From: Streptomyces soli
GTDB lineage: Bacteria; Actinomycetota; Actinomycetes; Streptomycetales; Streptomycetaceae
Reading direction: 5' to 3'
DNA length: 32,433 nucleotides
Assembly: GCF_003999195.1 (NCBI RefSeq)
Contig: NZ_RJVR01000094.1
Span: forward strand, 1 to 32,433
Shown: piece by piece, positions 1 to 8,326 of the stretch
Layout: each line of letters begins with the position of its first letter
Numbering within the stretch: position 1 is the stretch's first letter
Position numbers and translations under genes: made by a program
Notes under the pieces: generated by a model
What the model was told of the DNA's origin: nothing
The model's database searches: none
The model's input: only the letters and a program-made list of their open reading frames with translations

Positions 1-177
1 GCGGAAGGTGACATCGCGACTCCAGTGCACGGTGTTCTCCCCGGTCCAGTGCTCCCGCGCCCAAGTAGCGATCTCTTCTGCGGTGGCCTGCTCGGCGGTC
101 AGATCGGTGATGGCGAACACCGTCTCGGTCTGCCACTTCTTCGCTCCCAGGCGGCGGCGTTCAGCCTCACTCTTCCA
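1..177 (-). pseudogene. ISAs1-type transposase fragment (C-terminal part), runs off left edge
   Basis: Translating the minus strand gives an open frame with the blocks KKWQTETVFAITDL, AREHWTGENTVHW and SRDVTF. These match the conserved C-terminal region of ISAs1-family DDE transposases, where the usual form is 'vhWvRDvtF' preceded by 'HW.iEN'. The catalytic Glu would be the E in WTGENTVHW. Similarity begins abruptly near 177 and no start codon or N-terminal domain lies upstream, so the 5' part is missing; the 3' part lies beyond the window. It is probably dead. A second ISAs1-type fragment (N-terminal part, opposite strand) lies at the other end of the window. Recognition is from family memory only. 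Confidence 0.6.
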
Positions 178-267
178 AACTGGGGCTCTGGGTGACTGGG
201 GCCGGAGGGTCCTTCCGCGGCTGGCATGGGGGGTCCGTATAGAGGGTGTGTGAGGACGCGGGCGCCG

Positions 268-2235
268 TCATGTGCGGCGGATGACCAGCACGGCCACGTC
301 GTCGAGGTGGTCTACCGCGACCGCGGCGTCGAGGATGCGGTCGGCGGTCTCCTCGGCGTTCAGTCCGTCGTGGAGGGCCGCGCCGGCCAGTGTTCCGGCT
401 CGCTCCAGTCCGGCTTCCAACGTGAGGCCCGGTCCTTCGACCACGCCGTCGGTCACCATGACCAGCGCACTGCCCTCGTCCAGGGTGAAGGTCTCCTCGC
501 GGTACTCGGTGTCGGGCACGACTCCCAGGACCGGCCCGCCCGGCAGCTCGCGGATGCTGTGGCTGCCGTCCTTGCGCGCGCACAGCACCGGCACATGGCC
601 GGCGCTGGCGCCGGTGACCCGTCCGTCGCGCGGGTCGAGATGCAGCATGGTGCAGCTGGCGAATCGTGCCGCATCCATCGTGACGAGCAGCTCGTTGGTG
701 CGCGTCAGCACGGTTGCGGGATCCGGTTCGTGGGCGGCGATCGCACGCATGGAGGCGCGCACCTGTCCCATGAAGGCGGCCGCATCCACGTCGTGCCCTT
801 GGGCGTCGCCGATCTCCAGAGCCACCGCACCGTCGGGCATCACGAAGGCGTCGTACCAGTCTCCGCCGATATCCAGCCCGTCCCGGCTCGGTCGGTAGCG
901 GGCGGCGACCTCCAGGCCCGGGAGGTGCTCAGGCAGCGTGGGGAGCATGGTCTGCTGCAGCGCCGTGGCCAGCTCGACTCGTGCCTGCTGCGACCTGATG
1001 CGCCTCAGTGCCTGGCCTGCCAGGTCGGCCAGCGTACCCATGAGGGTCCGCTCATCCAGGGACGGCCGGTGTCCGCTGCCGTAGAACACCATCCACGCCC
1101 CGAGCGGTTGATTGCCGGTCTCGCTGAGGGGGGTGATGGAGGTGGTGTACTCGAAGCCGAGCCGGGCGAGCCACGGAAATCCGGCCCCATGCGGCCAGCG
1201 GCGGATGTAATCCTCCCGGTCGGGGATGAACTGCGGCCGGCCGCTGCGGATCGCCTCGGGCAGCGGGCTCGGCTGGTCCAGCCGCAGGCCGTGCAGGGCC
1301 TCGACCTCCCACATGGCTACCCCGGCATCGGTGGAGACGCGCAGGCGGCCTTCGTCGACGAGTGCGAGCAAGGCGCCGGTACCACCGAAGGTCGCGGCGA
1401 GCCGGGTCAGGACGACCTGCTGCAGTTCCTGCGCCGTGGCTGCGGTGATCAAGGCGGAGGAGAACTCGGCGATCTCCTTGGCGCGCTGTCGCTCGGCAGT
1501 CAGTGCGGCCTGCGCCTTCTCCTTGCGCTTCTCCTGCTTGGTGTCGTCGCGGACCACCCCGAAGATCCGCTCGGGTCCGTCATAGCCCAGCCGGATCCGA
1601 CGGGTCTGAACGGCCAGTTGGTGCCAGCCGTCGTGCTGGGTGAGGTACCGCAACCTCACCCAGGAGGACTGGGCGGAGGCCGAGCGCAGGAGCTGCCGCA
1701 AGGCCTCCCGGTCGTCAGGGTGCACTGCCGAGATCACACTGGAAAGGGACGCAATGGGATCCGGGAAGGTCGCAGCCAGAGCGGGTGCGCCACCGAGCCA
1801 CTCCAGCTGGTGCTCATGGGGTGAATACATCCACAGGCCGAGTTCGGCGGCCGTGGTGGCCATCCGGAACGGGATCAGCAGGCTCGCCAGGTCGTTCCGC
1901 GCATCCAGAGCGTGCACCCAGACCAGCTGCTCGCCACTTGCGGGATCCTTCACCGACCGCGCCTCGATCAAGCAGGCAACGGATGCTCCGCCTCGCCCGG
2001 GGAACTCAAGCACCCGCATCGCGACCGACTTCGTCCTGGCGGCGTGGACCACGAGACTCTCGGCCGACATCCGCTGGCTTGCGAGCCACAGATCACCGAA
2101 GCCACGTCCCAGGCACTGCTCAGCCGGCCTGCCCAGCGCCGTGGCCATCGCAGCGTTGAGGCTGCGGATGGCACCGTCCAGCGTCAAAAGAGCCGCCGGG
2201 TCAGCCCTTCGAAGGAGTTCGTCCGAGGCGTCCAT
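268..2235 (-). CDS. PAS-GAF-SpoIIE (PP2C-type) serine/threonine phosphatase
   Basis: A 655-residue cytosolic regulatory phosphatase. From the N-terminus there is a PAS-like domain (about 1-110), a second PAS fold (about 150-265, with the typical VHPDDREALRQLL), a short coiled coil (KQEKRKEKAQAALTAERQRAKE), a GAF domain (about 285-430) and a SpoIIE/PP2C catalytic domain (about 440-650). The catalytic domain shows the metal-binding blocks DIGGDWYDAF, IGDAQGHDVDAA and VMVTDGVVEGPG, and ends in HLDDVAVLVIR. Such proteins usually dephosphorylate anti-sigma-factor antagonists, with the PAS/GAF parts sensing a ligand or redox state; that role is inferred here. The ATG at 2235 was chosen because AGGGAG lies 6 nt upstream; the frame stays open further upstream without similarity. 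No anti-sigma or antagonist gene is adjacent. Confidence 0.9.
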   Translation of the reverse strand: MDASDELLRRADPAALLTLDGAIRSLNAAMATALGRPAEQCLGRGFGDLWLASQRMSAESLVVHAARTKSVAMRVLEFPGRGGASVACLIEARSVKDPASGEQLVWVHALDARNDLASLLIPFRMATTAAELGLWMYSPHEHQLEWLGGAPALAATFPDPIASLSSVISAVHPDDREALRQLLRSASAQSSWVRLRYLTQHDGWHQLAVQTRRIRLGYDGPERIFGVVRDDTKQEKRKEKAQAALTAERQRAKEIAEFSSALITAATAQELQQVVLTRLAATFGGTGALLALVDEGRLRVSTDAGVAMWEVEALHGLRLDQPSPLPEAIRSGRPQFIPDREDYIRRWPHGAGFPWLARLGFEYTTSITPLSETGNQPLGAWMVFYGSGHRPSLDERTLMGTLADLAGQALRRIRSQQARVELATALQQTMLPTLPEHLPGLEVAARYRPSRDGLDIGGDWYDAFVMPDGAVALEIGDAQGHDVDAAAFMGQVRASMRAIAAHEPDPATVLTRTNELLVTMDAARFASCTMLHLDPRDGRVTGASAGHVPVLCARKDGSHSIRELPGGPVLGVVPDTEYREETFTLDEGSALVMVTDGVVEGPGLTLEAGLERAGTLAGAALHDGLNAEETADRILDAAVAVDHLDDVAVLVIRRT

Positions 2236-2461
2236 CTGTGGCTCCCTAACAAATACCAAAACAGTCTCTTCAGCAATTTTCGCGCATTTTGCCGCGACGT
2301 CTTGGGTAAAGGGTGTGTTTGACCGCCTGCGTCGAGTGACGACGGCAGGGAACCCGCTGGAAACGGTAGACGGCCGCCCGTGAAGAGGGGTCGACGGAGC
2401 TCGGTCGCGGTACAGCAGCGGAGTACAGCAACCCCAGCAAGGGCAGTCCGGTCCGTCGAGA

Positions 2462-3139
2462 TCAGCCCCGGCGAGCAAGCAGCGCCCGCTGCTTCTCGTG
2501 GCCGGGCGACAGGGCTGTGGCGATCTCCTGCGACGTCGGGATCCAGCGGGCCCGGCCCAGGCGGGCCCCGCACACCACGCGGCAGGAGGCGACCTTGCGT
2601 TCGTCGAAGGAGAACACCCACGGCCACGGTGGTGGGTCCTCGCGGGGCACGCGGGCGGTGTGCTGTTCGCAGGCGCGCAGGGCCCGTTCGGTGGCTCGGT
2701 CGTCGTCGGCGGTGGCGTGCGCGACGGCCTCGATGGACGCGAGCCACGCGGCGGCGATCGCGGGCAGGTCCGGGCCGAGTTGGCGGCGGACGCGGGCGAT
2801 CAGGCACAGCCCTTCTGCGGTGTTGCCTGCCTCGACTTCGAACTGGGCGACGGAGCCGGTCTGGTAGGCCGCCAGCAGTGGGTCGCCGGCAGTGCGGGCG
2901 GCTTTGATCGCGGACCCGTACCAGGTGCGTGCCGAGCCGTGGTCGGCCATGTCCCAGGCGAGCCAGCCGACGAGGGACGCGGCTTCGCTGCCCACGGCGG
3001 CCATGCGCGCCTTGTGGGAGGCGTCGGGGGCCTGCGAGGCGACGCGCTGGATGAGCCGCAGGTGGGCTTGGGTGGCTTCGGCGAGGTCGCGTGAGGCGAC
3101 GGTGGCGTCCAGGCGGCGGAACGCCGTGGTGGCCACGCC
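2462..3139 (-). pseudogene. Truncated TPR-type regulator (C-terminal region of an XRE-family protein)
   Basis: The minus-strand translation from about 3139 downward contains repeated helical TPR-like segments: GWLAWDMADHGSARTWYGSA, AARTAGDPLLAAYQTGS and AAWLASIEAVAHATADD. These are typical of the C-terminal half of Streptomyces XRE-family regulators with TPR domains. The helix-turn-helix N-terminal part is absent: similarity stops at about 3139, exactly where similarity to a methyltransferase starts on the other strand. The 3' end also looks cut, because the frame ends soon after HEKQRALL, where family members normally continue. It is therefore a fragment truncated at both ends, probably not functional. 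Confidence 0.6.
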
Positions 3140-3661
3140 GTGCCCGGCTACTGGCGGCTCGGCCCGGATGAGAAGCCCCAGCGGGTCGAGCGCGACGACC
3201 CCGACTGGATGGTGGGGGCGTACGAGGACGCGGCGCTGACGGTGCAGATGACCGATGGTGTTGCCACGTCGTCGTCCACTGCGCCGTCGCTGATGCTGCG
3301 GATGCTGGAGGCCCTGCACGTCGACGACGATGCGCTGGTGCTGGAGATCGGCACGGGCACCGGCTTCAACACGGCCTTACTGTGCCGTCGCCTGTCCTCC
3401 GAGCAGGTCGTCACCGTCGAGGTCGATCCGCAGCTGGCGGGCGCCGCCGAGGCCCGGCTGAACATGCTGGGCTGGAAGCCTGCCGTGCGTGTCGGGGACG
3501 GGGCGCTCGGCGCGGTCGGCACCCGCCGCTTCGATGTCCTGATCGCCACGTGCGCCATGCCCGACATTCCGGCCGCGTGGCTCACCCAGACCCGGCCGGG
3601 CGCGGTGCTGGGGAGCTTGCTAGTTCAGCGACGAAGTGGAACGCGGGACGCGAACGACTGA
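3140..3661 (+). pseudogene. Truncated protein-L-isoaspartate-type O-methyltransferase fragment
   Basis: The reading frame carries the core of an isoaspartyl-type SAM methyltransferase: PGYWRLG, DDPDWMVGAYEDAALTVQ, TDGVATSSSTAPSLMLRMLE, the SAM-binding block VLEIGTGTGFNTALL, then VTVEVDPQLAGAAEARL and DVLIATCAMPDIPAAWLTQ. This resembles methyltransferases associated with lanthipeptide-like loci in Streptomyces. The N-terminal part that should precede PGYW is missing. After about 3615 the match stops and the frame ends in unrelated residues, so the substrate-binding C-terminus is also gone. An in-frame TTA leucine codon (in NTALL) is present, which is rare in Streptomyces. It is probably a dead remnant; whether it is transcribed cannot be judged. 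Confidence 0.65.
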
Positions 3662-3978
3662 CTGTTCCTCTCCAAGGGTCCCCTGACTCCCGCCCGCTGC
3701 GCACGCTGTCGCACCACATACCCAGGTTCACCGACGACTTGTTGGGCAACTGGTCCTTGTGGCCGCGCGGCCCGCGTCGCCCACCGCCCGGCCCTCGCCG
3801 CCGCGCCGCCGACTCGGCTGTCCCTAAAGTGCCGGGGCGGCCGGCTCTCGCAGGCGTCTGTCCCGCCGGTCGGCGGTCCCCTACACCGCGGCCGGCGCCT
3901 GCCGGGTCTGAGGGTGGCGAGTCGGCCGCTTCCTCCGACTGCTAGACACTGGTATCAATGGCTAGCTATGCTCGGGGT
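3662..3978. other. No gene recognised
   Basis: About 320 bp between the methyltransferase remnant and the toxin-antitoxin pair. No frame shows a plausible domain, no tRNA-like fold was noticed and no clear terminator was seen. The last 40 bases, ending in an AT-richer stretch before 3979, probably hold the promoter of the toxin-antitoxin pair. Confidence 0.4.
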
Positions 3979-4242
3979 ATGAGTAAGCAGACCAACGTCC
4001 GGTTGGACGACAGCACGCGGGCGGCTGCCGAGGAGAGGGCCAAGCGGCGGGGCCTGAGCTTGCAGGGGTACCTCGCGGATCTGATCGAGCAGGACGTGAA
4101 CGAGTCGCGTTCGGCGTTCATGGCCGGGGCGCAGGCGTTCCTGGCGTCCTACGCCGATCAGTTCGAGACGGAGTTCGGCGAGGACCCGTACCCGGGTCTC
4201 GCTGCCCGGCCGACCCAGGACGCTCCCAGGGACGCCGCGTGA
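3979..4242 (+). CDS. Antitoxin-like DNA-binding protein of a Fic-like toxin pair
   Basis: An 87-residue protein beginning MSKQTNVRLDDSTRAAAEER, followed by AKRRGLSLQGYLADLIEQDV. The short beta strand (TNVRLDD) and two helices resemble ribbon-helix-helix antitoxins, which bind their own promoter and cover the toxin. The C-terminal half is acidic (FETEFGEDPYPG), as expected for the toxin-binding arm. The ATG at 3979 puts the RHH strand at the N-terminus; an in-frame ATG at 3958 would add seven residues. The stop overlaps the start of the next gene (GTGA), the usual arrangement for a co-translated toxin-antitoxin pair. The fold assignment is good; the function is inferred from context. Confidence 0.7.
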   Translation: MSKQTNVRLDDSTRAAAEERAKRRGLSLQGYLADLIEQDVNESRSAFMAGAQAFLASYADQFETEFGEDPYPGLAARPTQDAPRDAA

Positions 4243-4604
4243 ACCTGAAGGTCGATCTCGCGTGGATCCTGGCCGTTGCCCAGCAGATCCCTGGAGACCC
4301 CCAGGTCGTCGACTACGGCGTCCCAGTCGCGGCTGAGGCCAGACACCGCGCGGAGATCCTGGACCATGAGGTCTACCCCGAGCCGCACCACAAGGCAGCA
4401 GCGCTGCTCTGTGAGTTGGCCCGGAACCCGAGCCTGGAGGTCCGCAACCTGTTGTTCGCGGCCACCGTCACCGCCGCGTACCTGGCCGCGTGCAGCCTGC
4501 CAGTCAGCCCAGGCCTGGACACCGTCCTCCCCTTGGCCCGCGCCGCTCGGGACGGTCTCCCGGTGCGGGAGGTCGCAGTCCAGCTCAAGTCCTGGACGAG
4601 CTGA
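4239..4604 (+). CDS. Fic/Doc-like toxin component, degenerate active site
   Basis: A 121-residue, largely helical protein (NLKVDLAWILAVAQQIPGDP, ARHRAEILDHEVYPEPHHKA, AAALLCELARNPSLEVRN, LLFAATVTAAYLAACSLPVS) that matches the small Streptomyces proteins annotated as the toxin part of a Fic-family toxin-antitoxin system. Doc-type enzymes act on EF-Tu by AMP or phosphate transfer through an HxFx(D/N)GN motif. At the equivalent place this protein reads NPSLEVRN: the terminal RN remains but the His, Phe and the glycine loop are absent. Either it acts by another mechanism or it has lost catalysis. The GTG start overlaps the antitoxin stop. Confidence 0.65.
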   Translation: MNLKVDLAWILAVAQQIPGDPQVVDYGVPVAAEARHRAEILDHEVYPEPHHKAAALLCELARNPSLEVRNLLFAATVTAAYLAACSLPVSPGLDTVLPLARAARDGLPVREVAVQLKSWTS

Positions 4605-4838
4605 GGAGAGGGGGCGATCGGCAACCCTCCCGCGAACCGCCGCCGCCTGAGCGGACACCCGGCCGCCAGGTGCTGGCCCTGTGGATATTCACGGCGTACC
4701 CGCGCCCGCGCCGGTCTACCGTGCACAGGGTGAACGCCATGCACGGATCGCAGCCCGGTGACAACGGCGGCGGGGGCGCACGGTCGGTTTGACCCGGCCG
4801 GTGAGATCGACAGGCCGCGGAGACGCGTAAGCGTGTGA

Positions 4839-5156
4839 CTACATCACGCTATCGTCCACGGTGAAGATCATGCTGCGTACCGGAGTGAGCTCCTGGAGGC
4901 GTGCAGCGTCGGCGGCGGTTGCGCGGCCCTCGGGCGAGGCGAACGCGGCGCGCAGTTCGTCCATCGTGTCCCATTCCAGCTCGGCGACCAGGTAGTACGG
5001 AGCGCCGCCCCGTACGGCCGCGACGTCACGGCCGACCGCGTACCGGCGCAACCCCGGCAGTTGGCGCCCGAGCGGAATGTGGGCCTCGCGGTAGCGCCGA
5101 TCGAACGCCTCGGGGTCGGCCGGCGTCTCGTACAGGGCGAGGAAGCGAACCGTCAC
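4839..5156 (-). CDS. EthD-like small protein
   Basis: A 105-residue protein (VTVRFLALYETPADPEAFDR, EAHIPLGRQLPGLRRYAVGR, APYYLVAELEWDTMDELRAA, FASPEGRATAADAARL). This is the ferredoxin-like alpha-beta barrel pattern of the EthD family, whose members are dimeric, often cofactor-free accessory proteins or isomerase-like enzymes. The GTG at 5156 was chosen because GGGAGG lies 8 nt upstream and because it overlaps the stop of the preceding reductase-like gene (GTGA), implying translational coupling. It is the last gene of the short unit formed by the ECF sigma factor, the RibD/DHFR-like protein and itself. Its reaction cannot be deduced. Confidence 0.8.
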   Translation of the reverse strand: MTVRFLALYETPADPEAFDRRYREAHIPLGRQLPGLRRYAVGRDVAAVRGGAPYYLVAELEWDTMDELRAAFASPEGRATAADAARLQELTPVRSMIFTVDDSVM

Positions 5157-5710
5157 CTTGCTGCCCTCCCGTACCGCGCGAGGACTGCGGCGCCGGCCCG
5201 CTCGGCCGACAGGCACTCCAGGTACGCGGGCAGGCCGCCGGCGGGAAAGAGCCGCTCGCCGGTGCCGAGGATCGTGGGGAAGGTCAGGAGCCGGTACTCA
5301 TCGATCAGGTCCTCGGCCATCAGCGCGTGCACGACGCTCAGACTGCCAGTGATGATCACATCGCGCCGCTCATGCTTGACGGCGTCGACGAGGTCGCCGT
5401 CGATGACCTGCGAGTTCGCCCACGCCGACGCATCGGTCAGCGTTCGGGAGGCGACCAGTTTCGGCACGGCGTTCATCCGCGCGGAGAACGGATCGTCGCG
5501 TCCCGGCCAGAGCCGCGAGAACAACTGCCAGGTCCTATGCCCCAGCAGCATGACCCCGTCGTCCAGCACGCTCCCGAGCCGGAACTTGTCCCCGGCGACC
5601 GTCTCGGGACCGTGCCGGAATGCCCAGCCGCCGGTCGGTGTGCCCCCGGACCCGTCCGGGTCGGACACGATCCCGTCCAGGGTGATGAACTCAATGACGA
5701 TGACGCTCAC
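5153..5710 (-). CDS. RibD C-terminal/dihydrofolate reductase-like protein
   Basis: A 185-residue single-domain protein starting MSVIVIEFITLDGIVSDPDG, with the family marks LLGHRTWQLFSRLWP, KLVASRTL, DGDLVDAVK, DVIITGSLSVVHALMAEDLI and DEYRLLTFPTILGTGERLF. These are characteristic of the RibD_C family, NADPH-dependent reductases with the DHFR fold, which in Streptomyces are often stand-alone reductases of unknown substrate. The NADPH-binding GxxxxxxxL stretch (ITGSLSVVHAL) is intact. It follows the ECF sigma factor gene by 56 nt and overlaps the EthD-like gene, so the three are probably co-transcribed. Confidence 0.88.
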   Translation of the reverse strand: MSVIVIEFITLDGIVSDPDGSGGTPTGGWAFRHGPETVAGDKFRLGSVLDDGVMLLGHRTWQLFSRLWPGRDDPFSARMNAVPKLVASRTLTDASAWANSQVIDGDLVDAVKHERRDVIITGSLSVVHALMAEDLIDEYRLLTFPTILGTGERLFPAGGLPAYLECLSAERAGAAVLARYGRAAR

Positions 5711-5766
5711 GATGGGTGTCCCTTCGATCGATGCTCACCCGTACGTACCGGCGGCATCGGCCCGAC

Positions 5767-6705
5767 TCATCGCACCCGGCGAAACTCGTCGAAAGAAATC
5801 TGCTGAGGCAGGTCAAATGCCGCGAACACGCGGGGATCGGCGAACACCACGTTGTGCGCGACCTTGCCACCGGTGACCGTGAAGACCTGGAGCGTGTGCA
5901 GCCGATGTCCGCCGCCGGGCTCCGGCGCGTACGCGGCGAGCGCGGGCTGCCCATTGGCCGTGAGATGCCGCACGCCCCAGCCCGTCCCGCGCATCTCGAA
6001 CACGCGGCGCATGAACAGGCCGTAGTCGCGGCTGCCCCGGTACCACAGCGGCACCGGCGGCATCTCCAGGACCGCCTCGTCAGTGAGGAGCCGTACGAGC
6101 GCGGGGACATCGGCCGCCTCGAACGCCCGAACGTACCGTTCGATCACCGCGCGTACCTCGGGATCGTCCGGCTCGGTGACCTCCCCCACGTCGCCCACGT
6201 CCGCGAGGGCGGCGCGGGCCCGCTGCAAAGCACTGTTGACGGCCGTGACCGTGGTCCCAAGCTGCGCGGCAACCTCGGCGGCACTGAACTCCAGTACCTC
6301 GCGGAGCACAAGCACGGCCCGCTGCCGTGGCGGCAGGACCTGCATCGCCGCCACCAGCGCGAGCCGCATGTCGGCCCGCACCCCCGTGTCGAACCGCGCG
6401 TCGGGAAACGGCTGGAGCCAGGGGATGTCGAACGCCGGCGTGAGCGGCGCCCCGGGATCGTCGCTCGGCGCGCCCAACCCGGACGGCAACGGACGCCTGG
6501 CACGCCCCTCCAGCGCGGTCAGGCACGCGTTGGTCGCGATCCGGTACAGCCAGGTCCGTACGGACGCGCGCGTGCGGTCGTACCGAGCGCGAGCCTTCCA
6601 CGCGCGCAGCATCGTCTCCTGCACCAGATCCTCGGCCTCGTGAAACGAGCCCACCATCCGGTAGCAGTACGCCACCAACTCACCCCGGTACGGCTCGAAG
6701 TCCAC
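5767..6705 (-). CDS. ECF sigma factor with C-terminal SnoaL-like domain
   Basis: A 312-residue protein. Region 2 is seen in YRGELVAYCYRMVGSFHEAE, DLVQETMLRAWKARARYDR and VRTWLYRIATNACLTAL. Region 4 is seen in LPPRQRAVLVLREVLEFSAA, EVAAQLGTTVTAVNSALQRA and RAAL. After about residue 185 a SnoaL/NTF2-like domain follows (IERYVRAFEAADVPALVRLL, LWYRGSRDYGLFMRRVF, HTLQVFTVTGGKVAHNVVF). The layout is that of extracytoplasmic-function sigma factors whose C-terminal domain modulates activity and which lack a separate anti-sigma gene. The start used is GTG at 6705, which gives a short N-terminus; a better site was not found in frame. It probably drives the two genes downstream and itself. Confidence 0.88.
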   Translation of the reverse strand: MDFEPYRGELVAYCYRMVGSFHEAEDLVQETMLRAWKARARYDRTRASVRTWLYRIATNACLTALEGRARRPLPSGLGAPSDDPGAPLTPAFDIPWLQPFPDARFDTGVRADMRLALVAAMQVLPPRQRAVLVLREVLEFSAAEVAAQLGTTVTAVNSALQRARAALADVGDVGEVTEPDDPEVRAVIERYVRAFEAADVPALVRLLTDEAVLEMPPVPLWYRGSRDYGLFMRRVFEMRGTGWGVRHLTANGQPALAAYAPEPGGGHRLHTLQVFTVTGGKVAHNVVFADPRVFAAFDLPQQISFDEFRRVR

Positions 6706-6816
6706 CGGCCCATCATGGCGTACGCGGCCCTCCGGACGGCCCGCGATGAGGTTCCGAACGGGCGATCCGAAGCGGGCGGCGTCTCGCCGACGACTGCCCG
6801 GCGGCGGGGGATCAGG

Positions 6817-8115
6817 TCAGGTCAGGAGCCCGCGGGCGTAGTAGTCCCTCTCGTCCCGGACCCCCGGAAGTGCGAAGAAGTAGCCCCCGCCCTTCGGGGT
6901 GATGTACGGCACCAGAGCTTCGGCTTCCAACCGGGTCTGCATGGTGGTGTAGTTCTTGAGTTCTTGCTGGAAGCAGTTGAACGCATGCCCCATGTCGAGG
7001 TCCTGCAGGTTGAAGCTGCGGTCGTAGTCGTAACTGCGACGCAGGATGGTGCTGGTCGCCGCGGTCTGCGGAGTCTGGGGATTGGCAAGGCGGATGTGAG
7101 AGTTCAGCGCGGTGATCAGGCCCTGGGGGTCGTTGGTGTAGATGGGGTCGAAAAGATCGTTGGCGTTCTCGCCCACGGCGTACATGGGGGCGCCGCTCGC
7201 CTTGCGGCGGCCGAAGATCCGCTCTTGCTGGGCAACCGGCACCTTCTGCCACGCCTCGATGTGGAAATGCACGATGCGCACCACGTGGTACGTGCCGCCC
7301 GCGGCCCAGGCCGGTTCGGCGCTCTTCGGCTGGACCCAGACCCACTGGTTCATCTGGGTGTCGTCGGTGACGGATGGGTTGGAGATGCCGTCCTTGAAGC
7401 CGAACCAGTCGCGCCGGACACCGACGGGACGCTCCTGATTGCGCTGGCCGTCGATGCGCCAGCGCAGCTTCATCAAGGACTTGGTGTGGGTCAGGATGTC
7501 GATCAGTGCGTGCACCGTCGTGTCGCGGTAGTCAGCGCAGATCTGGATCAGCAGGTCACCCTGGCTCAGCTTGGGGTCCAGGTCGTCATGGCGGAAGGGC
7601 GTCATCGTGACGAGCTGGACCGGCTTGCGCGAGCTCAGTCCGTAGCGGTCGTCGAAGAGGGACGCGCCCACGTCGACGGTCACGGTGAGACCGTCCGCCG
7701 CGACCGTGGGTCCCACGATGCCGTTGTCCGACGGCGTTGCGGTCGGGGACACCTTCGGCGGTGTTCCGCCCGCCGTGAGGAAGCGGGCTCGCGAGGTCAG
7801 CGTGCGGAACAGCTCGGTGAGTTCCTTGCGGTTGGAGGCGGTCACGTCGCACGAGAGAAAAATCGCGACCTGTTGGGGCAGGGTGGCGATCCCTGCCTGG
7901 TGATACCCGTGGAAGGGGATCACACGGGATTTCGGTTCCTCGCCTTGAGCCACCGGGTCGGCGAGCGCGGCACCGCCACCCAAGGCGGTTCCGCCCGCCG
8001 CTCCGGCCAGGCCCGCGGCGGCGCCCTGAAGGAACGACCGCCGAGCAAAGGCACCCATCGGGCACCCTTCGCCGCTCCACCCTTCATCCAGGGGCGCTGA
8101 TGTTTCCTCAGTCAT
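6817..8115 (-). CDS. Tat-exported DyP-type heme peroxidase (EfeB-like)
   Basis: A 432-residue protein. The N-terminus has a twin-arginine signal (ARRSFLQGAAAGLAGAAGG, Arg 25-26, then an Ala/Gly-rich hydrophobic stretch), so the folded protein is exported. The mature part carries the DyP signature GFKDGISNP (GxxDG, with the distal Asp), FLSCDVTASNRKELTELF, and the C-terminal block RRSYDYD followed by GHAFNCFQQELKNYTTMQ. The stretch GTYHVVRIVHFHIEAWQ is where the proximal heme His is expected. The family oxidises dyes, phenolics or lignin-like compounds with H2O2, and EfeB members also act on heme. The start at 8115 has GAGGGG upstream. No efeU or efeO genes are near, so an iron-uptake role is not indicated. 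Confidence 0.9.
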   Translation of the reverse strand: MTEETSAPLDEGWSGEGCPMGAFARRSFLQGAAAGLAGAAGGTALGGGAALADPVAQGEEPKSRVIPFHGYHQAGIATLPQQVAIFLSCDVTASNRKELTELFRTLTSRARFLTAGGTPPKVSPTATPSDNGIVGPTVAADGLTVTVDVGASLFDDRYGLSSRKPVQLVTMTPFRHDDLDPKLSQGDLLIQICADYRDTTVHALIDILTHTKSLMKLRWRIDGQRNQERPVGVRRDWFGFKDGISNPSVTDDTQMNQWVWVQPKSAEPAWAAGGTYHVVRIVHFHIEAWQKVPVAQQERIFGRRKASGAPMYAVGENANDLFDPIYTNDPQGLITALNSHIRLANPQTPQTAATSTILRRSYDYDRSFNLQDLDMGHAFNCFQQELKNYTTMQTRLEAEALVPYITPKGGGYFFALPGVRDERDYYARGLLT

Positions 8116-8267
8116 GGTTCCCCTCAGGCAACGAGCCGGGTGGCAAGCCGTACGGCGCTGCCGCGATCGGTTTCCGTGAGCCGGGCCGGCCCAAGAGGGC
8201 AAGACCGTATGCGGCAGCCCAACCAGCGCATGGGATTACCGCCCGCGAACTGACTGCCCGCAAAACT

Positions 8268-8290
8268 GAGCATATCGGACATGTATGCTC
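8268..8290. promoter_or_regulatory. Inverted repeat, possible operator upstream of the DyP peroxidase gene
   Basis: A perfect 7-bp inverted repeat, GAGCATA and TATGCTC, with a 9-bp centre (16 bp between half-site starts), in an AT-richer patch about 150 bp upstream of the peroxidase start. The spacing would suit a dimeric regulator, but no regulator gene is adjacent, so this is only a candidate. Confidence 0.3.
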
Positions 8291-8326
8291 GCGCCACTGA
8301 GCAGTGCGGCGTGAGGGGGTGAGGCA

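Noticed and set aside
226..1824. Open frame of 532 codons on the plus strand
   Set aside because: It is antisense to the SpoIIE phosphatase, which has clear domains and a ribosome binding site.
2236..2461. Defined promoter for the SpoIIE phosphatase gene
   Set aside because: The AT-rich stretch at about 2248-2300 probably holds the promoter, but no -35/-10 pair with acceptable spacing could be fixed.
5716..8100. Very long open frame (794 codons) on the plus strand
   Set aside because: It lies opposite the sigma factor and DyP genes, is rich in Arg, Gly, His and Gln without any domain, and reflects the third-position GC bias of the real genes on the minus strand.
6817..8115. Part of an EfeUOB iron uptake system
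   Set aside because: No efeU or efeO gene is adjacent; the protein is annotated only as a Tat-exported DyP peroxidase.
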